DNA of 47,029 bases, from positions 1 through 47,029 of the forward strand of contig DVKT01000015.1 of the NCBI GenBank assembly GCA_018715885.1, in the 5' to 3' direction. The notes beneath the pieces were generated by a model. The model searched no databases and was not told where the DNA came from. It worked only from the letters and a program-made list of their open reading frames with translations. The position numbers were made by a program, and so were the translations under genes. Shown here one piece after another: positions 42,604 to 47,029 of the stretch (its first letter is position 1; each line of letters starts with the position of its first letter). Source of the stretch: Caccoplasma intestinavium. Its GTDB lineage: Bacteria; Bacteroidota; Bacteroidia; Bacteroidales; UBA11471.

Positions 42604-43992
42604 ATGTCATTGATAAAATCTATTTCAGGAATCAGAGGAACTATCGGCGGAAAAGCCGGTGAGGGCTTGAATCCGCTTGATATCGTAAAGTTTACAGCGG
42701 CCTATGCAACGTTTATACAGCGTACGACAAAGTTGCCGGTAAGGAAAATCGTTGTGGGAAGAGATGCTCGTGTCTCGGGCGAAATGGTCTCTCATTGTGT
42801 AATCGGTACTCTCGTAGGTATGGGGTTTGATGTTGTCGATTTGGGTCTGGCTACGACTCCGACCACCGAACTGGCCGTAGTATGGGAAGCTGCTTGCGGC
42901 GGAATTATTCTCACAGCAAGCCACAATCCCAAACAATGGAACGCGTTGAAACTATTGAATGAGAATGGCGAGTTTCTGAATGCAGACGAAGGTAACGAAG
43001 TATTGCGTATAGCAGAAACCGGTGATTTCGAGTTTGTTGATATTGAAAATTTGGGACACGTAAAAAAAGATAATACATCGATAACTAAGCATATAGATAG
43101 CGTATTGTCATTGAAATTGGTCGATGTGGAGGCCATTAAAAATGCCGGTTTTTCTGTCGCTGTTGATTGTGTGAATTCTGTTGGAGGAATAGCCATACCT
43201 GCTTTATTGGAAGCATTGGGTGTAAAGAAAATCGTTCCTCTCAACTGCCGTCCCGATGGTCTTTTTCCCCATAATCCCGAACCCTTGCCCCAGCATCTTA
43301 CCGAAATATCCGATTTGATGAAAAACGGAGGAATAGATGTGGGATTTGTTGTAGATCCTGATGTAGACCGCCTAGCCATTATCTGTGAAAACGGCGACAT
43401 GTTTGGTGAAGAATATACACTTGTTGCCGTATCGGATTATGTTTTGCGCCATACTCCCGGTAATACGGTTTCTAATTTGAGTTCTACCCGGGCATTGAGA
43501 GATGTAACTCGTTCTTTGGGTGGCGAGTATAGCGCCGCTGCCGTGGGTGAAGTGAATGTGGTGGCAAAAATGAAAGAAGTCGGTGCTGTCATAGGAGGTG
43601 AGGGCAATGGTGGTGTGATTTATCCCGAGAGCCATTACGGGAGAGATGCCCTTGTGGGTATTGCTCTGTTTCTGACGCATTTGGCTAAGGCGAAAAAACA
43701 AGTGAGCGAATTGCGTGCTACATATCCCTCGTATGGAATGACGAAACAACGTATAGATTTGACGCCCGCTATCGATGTCGATGCCTTGCTTCGGGCTGTC
43801 AAAGAACAATATGCCCGATACGAGGTTACTGATATAGATGGGGTGAAAATAGATTTTCCCGATGGTTGGGTACATCTGCGAAAATCGAATACTGAGCCGA
43901 TTATCCGGGTTTATGCCGAGGCGGAGACGGTAGAATCGGCCGAAGAAAAGGCAGCTGCTGTCATGACGGTTATCCGGTCTATGGTAGAGTAA
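42604..43992 (+). CDS. glmM: Phosphoglucosamine mutase
   Basis: Converts glucosamine-6-phosphate to glucosamine-1-phosphate for UDP-GlcNAc, hence for peptidoglycan and lipid A. It has 462 residues and the alpha-D-phosphohexomutase fold. The phosphorylated serine is S106 in 'ILTASHNPKQWNALK'. The metal loop is 'DPDVDRLAI', the sugar-binding loop 'GEGNGGVIYP', and the C-terminal phosphate loop 'RKSNTEPIIRVYAEA'. Phosphomannomutase or phosphoglucomutase activity is possible; GlmM is favoured by length and motif wording. It follows the DUF4827 gene by 10 bp. Confidence 0.9.
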   Translation: MSLIKSISGIRGTIGGKAGEGLNPLDIVKFTAAYATFIQRTTKLPVRKIVVGRDARVSGEMVSHCVIGTLVGMGFDVVDLGLATTPTTELAVVWEAACGGIILTASHNPKQWNALKLLNENGEFLNADEGNEVLRIAETGDFEFVDIENLGHVKKDNTSITKHIDSVLSLKLVDVEAIKNAGFSVAVDCVNSVGGIAIPALLEALGVKKIVPLNCRPDGLFPHNPEPLPQHLTEISDLMKNGGIDVGFVVDPDVDRLAIICENGDMFGEEYTLVAVSDYVLRHTPGNTVSNLSSTRALRDVTRSLGGEYSAAAVGEVNVVAKMKEVGAVIGGEGNGGVIYPESHYGRDALVGIALFLTHLAKAKKQVSELRATYPSYGMTKQRIDLTPAIDVDALLRAVKEQYARYEVTDIDGVKIDFPDGWVHLRKSNTEPIIRVYAEAETVESAEEKAAAVMTVIRSMVE

Positions 43993-44055
43993 GCTGTACG
44001 TTGTCTTTTGGTTCGGATAAAAACAAACTCGATAAATTTCTTTTCCCGATAGAAT

Positions 44056-45261
44056 ATGAACAGATTGGAATATGAAATCGAACAGTTCCTACGGAGATTG
44101 GAATTGAGCGAAGCCGGTGTCGAGTGGACTAAAAGAATCGTATGGGTAATTGTCATTTTACTCATTTCTCTTTTGTTGGCGAGAATATTTCGCCATTTTT
44201 TTATCCCCGTATTACAGAAGATAAGTAGGCGTACCAAGATACAGTGGGACGACCATTTGTTTGAAGACGATATCATGCACAAGGCCACGAGGCTCATACC
44301 TCCTGTGGTCTGGTATTTGCTGTTGCCTTTTGCTTTTGGGAATATGCCGCATTTGCTGGATATTTTTTTGCGGGGTGCCCAAATATATCTTATCGTGGTA
44401 TCGTTGATGCTCATCAATTCGGTCATGAGTATACTGTATAAGATTTCGAATATGAACGAAACCTTGCGTACACGACCGTTGAAAGGCGTTTACCAAATGG
44501 TGATTTTGGTTTCGGGTTGTATTGGTTCTGTCTTGATTATCAGTATACTTCTCGGGAAAAATGCGACAACGATATTGACCGGATTAGGAGCTTCGGCAGC
44601 CATATTGATGTTGATCTTTAAGGACAGTATTCTCGGTCTTGTTGCCGGTGTGCAGCTGTCGGCCAATGATATGTTGCGTCCCGGCGATTGGATTACAATG
44701 AATAAATACGGTGCCGACGGTTTCGTAACCGAGGTAACATTGACTACCGTAAAAATACAAAATTTCGATAAGACGATAACGACGATACCTCCGTATGCGT
44801 TAGTGAGCGATTCATTCCAGAATTGGCGGGGTATGTTTGAAAGCGGTGGTCGGCGTATCAAACGATCTCTCCTTATCGATGCCCATACGGTGCGATTTTG
44901 TACCCAAGAAGAATGCTTGCATTTCCGTGAGCGACATTGGATCGGAGAGAATGAGGGACGGGAAGAGCGGTCGTTAGTCAATCTGTATGTATATAGGAAA
45001 TATGTATTAAACTATTTGCAGAACTCTCCTTATGTGCACGATGATTTGTTGCAGATGGTGCGTATGTTGCAGCCTACGGCCGAGGGTATTCCTATCGAGG
45101 TGTATTGTTTTACACAAGAGACTAATTGGATCAGTTATGAAACCCATCAAGGGGAAATTTTCGATCATTTGTTGGCCGTATTGCCCGAATTCGGACTGCG
45201 AATATTTCAGCGACCTTCGGGTATCGATATGCAGGATTTCGGAATAAGAGAAAGCTGTTAA
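44056..45261 (+). CDS. MscS-type mechanosensitive ion channel (YbdG-like)
   Basis: Inner-membrane channel that opens under membrane tension to release solutes during osmotic downshock. It has 401 residues and about five membrane segments, near 27-45, 80-96, 107-127, 146-168 and 170-195. The last is the pore helix ('TGLGASAAILMLIFKDSIL'). The MscS beta-domain follows, with 'RPGDWITMNKYGADGFVTEV' and 'FDKTITTIPPYALVSDSFQ', wording that matches E. coli YbdG rather than small MscS. The C-terminal cytoplasmic part runs to 401. It starts 63 bp after glmM with no clear promoter or terminator between. Confidence 0.93.
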   Translation: MNRLEYEIEQFLRRLELSEAGVEWTKRIVWVIVILLISLLLARIFRHFFIPVLQKISRRTKIQWDDHLFEDDIMHKATRLIPPVVWYLLLPFAFGNMPHLLDIFLRGAQIYLIVVSLMLINSVMSILYKISNMNETLRTRPLKGVYQMVILVSGCIGSVLIISILLGKNATTILTGLGASAAILMLIFKDSILGLVAGVQLSANDMLRPGDWITMNKYGADGFVTEVTLTTVKIQNFDKTITTIPPYALVSDSFQNWRGMFESGGRRIKRSLLIDAHTVRFCTQEECLHFRERHWIGENEGREERSLVNLYVYRKYVLNYLQNSPYVHDDLLQMVRMLQPTAEGIPIEVYCFTQETNWISYETHQGEIFDHLLAVLPEFGLRIFQRPSGIDMQDFGIRESC

Positions 45262-45334
45262 TCATTATTCCCGTTTTTGCCCAATTTATGAGAGCCGATT
45301 CTGATTCTTTTACTGTGTGTCCCGTTGGAGTCTG

Positions 45335-45366
45335 TTTTTTAGATTCACCTTTTTATTTTATCTTTG
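45335..45366 (+). promoter_or_regulatory. Promoter of lepA
   Basis: TATCTTTG (45359-45366) is an exact -7 match with TTTT 20 bp upstream as a partial -33 box. The start codon is 28 bp downstream. Confidence 0.55.
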
Positions 45367-45394
45367 TACTGAAATTTATCTTGAATATACAGGA

Positions 45395-47029
45395 ATGAAG
45401 AATATCCGGAACTTTTGTATCATTGCGCATATCGACCACGGTAAGAGTACATTGGCCGATCGCTTGTTGGAATATACACATACCGTTGCTCCAAAAGACC
45501 TGCAAGAGCAGGTCTTGGACAATATGGACTTGGAAAGGGAACGGGGAATTACGATCAAGAGCCATGCCATACAGATGGAATACGGCTATAAGGGAGAAAA
45601 ATATATTTTGAATCTGATCGATACTCCGGGACACGTCGATTTCTCTTATGAAGTATCTCGATCGATAGCTGCCTGTGAAGGGGCTCTGCTTATTGTCGAT
45701 GCTTCACAAGGAATACAGGCGCAGACCATATCGAATCTTTATATGGCCATAGAAAACGATCTTGAAATTATTCCCGTCATGAATAAGATCGACCTCGATA
45801 GCGCGATGCCCGACGAGGTGGAAGACCAAATTGTGGAGTTGCTTGGCTGTAAACGGGAAGAAATATTGCGAGCCAGCGGTAAGACGGGGCAAGGTGTAGA
45901 AGATATCCTCAATGCCATTGTAGAACGTGTTCCCTCTCCCGTAGGCGATCCCGATGCACCTTTGCAATGTCTTATATTCGACTCTGTCTTCAATTCGTTC
46001 CGGGGAATCATTGCTTATTTTAAGATTGTAAACGGTGTGATTCGTACCGGAGATCGGGTGAAATTTGTCGCTACGGGTAAGGAGTATGAAGCCGATGAAA
46101 TAGGAGTGTTGAAGTTGGATATGTCTCCTCGTAAAGAATTGCGTACGGGAGATGTGGGGTATATCATTTCGGGAATCAAGACCTCACGGGAAGTGAAGGT
46201 GGGAGATACCATAACGCATATCGATAGACCTTGTTCCGAGGCGATAGATGGGTTTGAAGAGGTGAAGCCGATGGTTTTTGCGGGGGTATATCCTATTGAA
46301 AGCGAGGATTTTGAAGATTTGAGAGCTTCCCTTGAAAAATTACAGCTCAATGATGCTTCTCTTACATTCCAACCCGAATCTTCCGTAGCTCTCGGATTTG
46401 GTTTCCGTTGCGGATTCCTCGGGCTTTTACATATGGAAATCATACAGGAACGGCTCGATAGGGAGTTTGATATGGACGTCATTACGACTGTTCCCAACGT
46501 TTCGTATAAGGTGTATGATAAGAAAGGAAATATGATCGAGGTGCATAATCCGTCGGGACTGCCCGATGTTACGCTCATCGATCATATAGAGGAACCTTAT
46601 ATCAGAGCTTCTGTCATAACGGCGACCGATTATATAGGACCTATTATGACATTATGTCTGGGAAAACGAGGAGAGTTGGTAAAGCAGGAGTATATATCGG
46701 GCAATCGGGTAGAGCTGATTTACGATTTGCCGTTAGGTGAGATTGTCATCGATTTTTATGACAAACTGAAAAGTATCTCCAAAGGATATGCTTCGTTCGA
46801 TTATCACTTGCATGATTTTCGTCCGTCGAAACTGGTGAAACTCGATATATTGCTCAACGGGGAGTCGGTCGATGCATTGTCTACCTTGACTCATGCTGAT
46901 AATGCCGTAGCTTTTGGTCGGCGTATGTGCGAGAAACTGAAAGAGTTGATTCCTCGTCAGCAATTCGATATTGCCATACAAGCTGCCATCGGAGCCAAAA
47001 TCATTGCCCGGGAAACGGTAAAAGCCGTC
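45395..47029 (+). CDS. lepA: Elongation factor 4 (LepA), partial at window end
   Basis: Ribosome-associated GTPase related to EF-G, involved in translation under stress and in ribosome assembly. The start is the ATG at 45395; the frame is open to the window edge, giving 545 residues of a family norm near 595. GTPase motifs are G1 'AHIDHGKST' (11-19), G3 'DTPGH' (76-80) and G4 'NKID' (130-133). 'RGITIKSHAI' is the switch region. The domain II, G'-less core and EF-G-V-like domains follow, with 'GFRCGFLGLLHMEI' and 'SISKGYASFDY'. Only part of the LepA-specific C-terminal domain lies inside the window. Confidence 0.97.
   Translation, partial: MKNIRNFCIIAHIDHGKSTLADRLLEYTHTVAPKDLQEQVLDNMDLERERGITIKSHAIQMEYGYKGEKYILNLIDTPGHVDFSYEVSRSIAACEGALLIVDASQGIQAQTISNLYMAIENDLEIIPVMNKIDLDSAMPDEVEDQIVELLGCKREEILRASGKTGQGVEDILNAIVERVPSPVGDPDAPLQCLIFDSVFNSFRGIIAYFKIVNGVIRTGDRVKFVATGKEYEADEIGVLKLDMSPRKELRTGDVGYIISGIKTSREVKVGDTITHIDRPCSEAIDGFEEVKPMVFAGVYPIESEDFEDLRASLEKLQLNDASLTFQPESSVALGFGFRCGFLGLLHMEIIQERLDREFDMDVITTVPNVSYKVYDKKGNMIEVHNPSGLPDVTLIDHIEEPYIRASVITATDYIGPIMTLCLGKRGELVKQEYISGNRVELIYDLPLGEIVIDFYDKLKSISKGYASFDYHLHDFRPSKLVKLDILLNGESVDALSTLTHADNAVAFGRRMCEKLKELIPRQQFDIAIQAAIGAKIIARETVKAV

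Overview
The window is chromosomal DNA from a member of the Bacteroidales (phylum Bacteroidota). Three things point there. The promoters fit the Bacteroides pattern, with a -7 box TAnnTTTG and a -33 TTTG-like box 19-20 bp upstream. Secreted proteins carry signal peptides or lipoboxes typical of the group. The content includes DUF4861 and DUF4827 lipoproteins, a DPE2-type glucanotransferase, a cobalamin-dependent ribonucleotide reductase and pectin-degrading enzymes. I cannot name the genus; a relative of Barnesiella or Coprobacter is only a guess. I saw no tRNA, rRNA, CRISPR array, insertion sequence or prophage.

Layout. 1-9.0 kb: MCE/MlaD-type lipid-transport protein, dnaA, a convergent nitroreductase separated from dnaA by a very long perfect hairpin, then nrdJ overlapping a 4-alpha-glucanotransferase gene by one base. 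9.1-11.9 kb: TetR regulator, fabG, an RluA-type pseudouridine synthase, and ferritin. 12.1-15.0 kb: kduI-kduD-DUF4861 lipoprotein, the intracellular end of unsaturated uronate (pectin) catabolism. 15.2-20.9 kb: purU-hisH-hisA, a sialidase-like lipoprotein gene, then hisF-hisIE behind their own promoter, and an FtsE-like ATPase. 20.9-24.3 kb: lysC, lysA and a secreted protein of unknown function with a polybasic tract.

24.5-37.7 kb, all on the minus strand: a pectin-degradation cluster. One probable transcription unit starts from a promoter at about 35.1 kb. It encodes a 1107-residue two-part putative glycosidase, a GH140 apiosidase-like enzyme, a GH78 alpha-L-rhamnosidase broken by a one-base frameshift in an A8 run, a PL1 pectate lyase and a PL10 pectate lyase. 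A second unit encodes a GH43 glycosidase followed by nfo (endonuclease IV). There is no SusC/SusD pair and no regulator in the cluster. The lyases would release unsaturated galacturonides that feed KduI/KduD, while GH78, GH140 and GH43 would trim rhamnose, apiose and arabinose- or xylose-type side chains.

38.0-47.0 kb: housekeeping genes. These are an iron-dependent alcohol dehydrogenase, an SpoU-type RNA methyltransferase, convergent mazG, then nrnA, DUF4827 lipoprotein, glmM, a YbdG-like mechanosensitive channel and lepA, which runs off the end.

Most of the window is ordinary core genome. The points most worth checking are the frameshift that separates the two catalytic glutamates of the rhamnosidase, the unusual fused glycosidase, the carbohydrate-type lipoprotein gene lodged between hisA and hisF, the repair gene riding in a glycosidase operon, and two perfect intergenic palindromes of about 58 bp.
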